A stretch of 6,500 nucleotides of DNA, taken from assembly GCA_937927985.1 (NCBI GenBank), contig CALFWH010000126.1, forward strand, positions 1 through 6,500, given 5' to 3'. The stretch comes from an uncultured bacterium. Its GTDB lineage: Bacteria; DRYD01. The notes under the pieces are model-generated. The model worked only from the letters and a program-made list of their open reading frames with translations, had not been told where the DNA came from and ran no database searches. Numbering within the stretch: position 1 is the first letter of the stretch; the number at the start of each line of letters is the position of its first letter. The translations under genes were made by a program, and so were the position numbers. Shown here one piece after another: positions 6,175 through 6,500 of the stretch.

Positions 6175-6500
6175 AATATCAAAAATACTAAATATAACCT
6201 TTAAAGATCTAAAAGAAATAGCAGAAAAATTAGAAATAAAAATCAATTCTCCTAATCAAAAAATTAGCGATGATTTATTAACCAAAATAGAAGAAGCAGT
6301 AAAATCAAAACAAAAAACAAAAACTAATAATGAATCACTACAAAATATAGAAATTATAGAAAAACCTCCAGAAAACTTATTAAAAAATACTCAAAAATTA
6401 GAAACAAAAGAAGAAACAAAAGAAGAAACAAAAGAAGAAACAAAAGAAGAAACAAAAGAAGAAACAAAAGAAGAAACAAAAGAAGAAACAAAAGAAGAAA
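6161..6500 (+). CDS. infB: Probable translation initiation factor IF-2, N-terminal part
   Basis: Partial gene open to the window edge (113 codons visible). Residues 1-50 (M-K-A-H-E-I-S-K-I-L-N-I-T..., then LKEIAEKLEIKINSP and KISDDLLTKIEEAV) resemble the small helical IF2_N domain that opens bacterial IF-2: a short helix, a 'K-E-x-x-E-K-L-x-I-K-I' helix and an acidic helix. Residues 50-80 are a Lys/Asn/Glu-rich linker, and from residue 81 a perfect Glu-Thr-Lys-Glu repeat begins. A long charged linker before the GTPase core is normal in IF-2, which places initiator tRNA on the 30S subunit. The GTPase domain lies beyond the window, so this is not proven; another protein with a similar N-terminal fold and charged linker is possible. 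The gene starts inside ugd, not in the usual nusA-infB-rbfA order, though genes to the right are unseen. Confidence 0.6.
   Translation, partial: MKAHEISKILNITFKDLKEIAEKLEIKINSPNQKISDDLLTKIEEAVKSKQKTKTNNESLQNIEIIEKPPENLLKNTQKLETKEETKEETKEETKEETKEETKEETKEETKEE
6401..6500 (+). repeat. Perfect 12-bp tandem repeat (Glu-Thr-Lys-Glu codons)
   Basis: Eight identical copies of GAAACAAAAGAA (6401-6496) plus 4 bases of a ninth, continuing past the window. The unit is four codons, so gain or loss of copies keeps the frame. There is no synonymous variation between copies, which suggests recent expansion by slippage rather than old repeated sequence held by protein selection. The encoded run is highly charged and probably disordered or weakly helical. 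Confidence 0.95.

Noticed and set aside
6401..6500. CRISPR array or other spacer-repeat structure
   Set aside because: Copies are 12 bp and directly abutting with no spacers, and they are in frame with an open coding sequence.

Overview
The window is AT-rich (about 30% G+C by eye) and gene-dense. Its coding is rich in Ile, Lys and Glu and leans on ATA and AGA codons. A two-thioredoxin-fold protein disulfide oxidoreductase, a class found mostly in thermophiles, also points to an AT-rich thermophilic bacterium. Aquificota, Dictyoglomota or Thermodesulfobiota-like lineages are possible, but the phylum cannot be fixed from this sequence. FtsA, FabH, SufS and an IF-2-like start all indicate Bacteria rather than Archaea.

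Left edge (1-352): the 3' end of a small heat shock protein (Hsp20) gene on the + strand. It is followed by a strong GC-rich hairpin with T-runs on both sides, which probably ends transcription from both converging units.

Minus-strand block (4649 down to 353): four tightly spaced genes read leftwards, with gaps of 9, 19 and 42 bases. They are a diverged ftsA (membrane tether of the division ring), fabH (first condensation step of type II fatty-acid synthesis), a two-domain thioredoxin-fold disulfide oxidoreductase, and the cysteine desulfurase sufS. They look like one operon joining division, membrane lipid initiation, thiol redox and sulfur supply. No ftsZ and no suf scaffold genes are present in the window.

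Divergent spacer (4650-4785): 136 bases between ftsA and the rightward unit. It holds a perfect 9-bp inverted repeat with a 3-base centre just upstream of ftsA, a candidate operator, plus weak promoter-like elements for both directions.

Plus-strand block (4786-6500): a UDP-glucose 6-dehydrogenase family gene overlaps by 14 bases the start of a gene whose first ~50 residues resemble the IF-2 N-terminal domain (likely infB). That gene then enters a perfect 12-bp tandem repeat encoding Glu-Thr-Lys-Glu that runs off the window end.

I see no CRISPR array, insertion sequence, tRNA or rRNA. Nothing amounts to a clearly new defence or mobile system. The points most worth checking are the ftsA upstream palindrome, the unusual operon content and the tandem repeat in the putative IF-2 linker.
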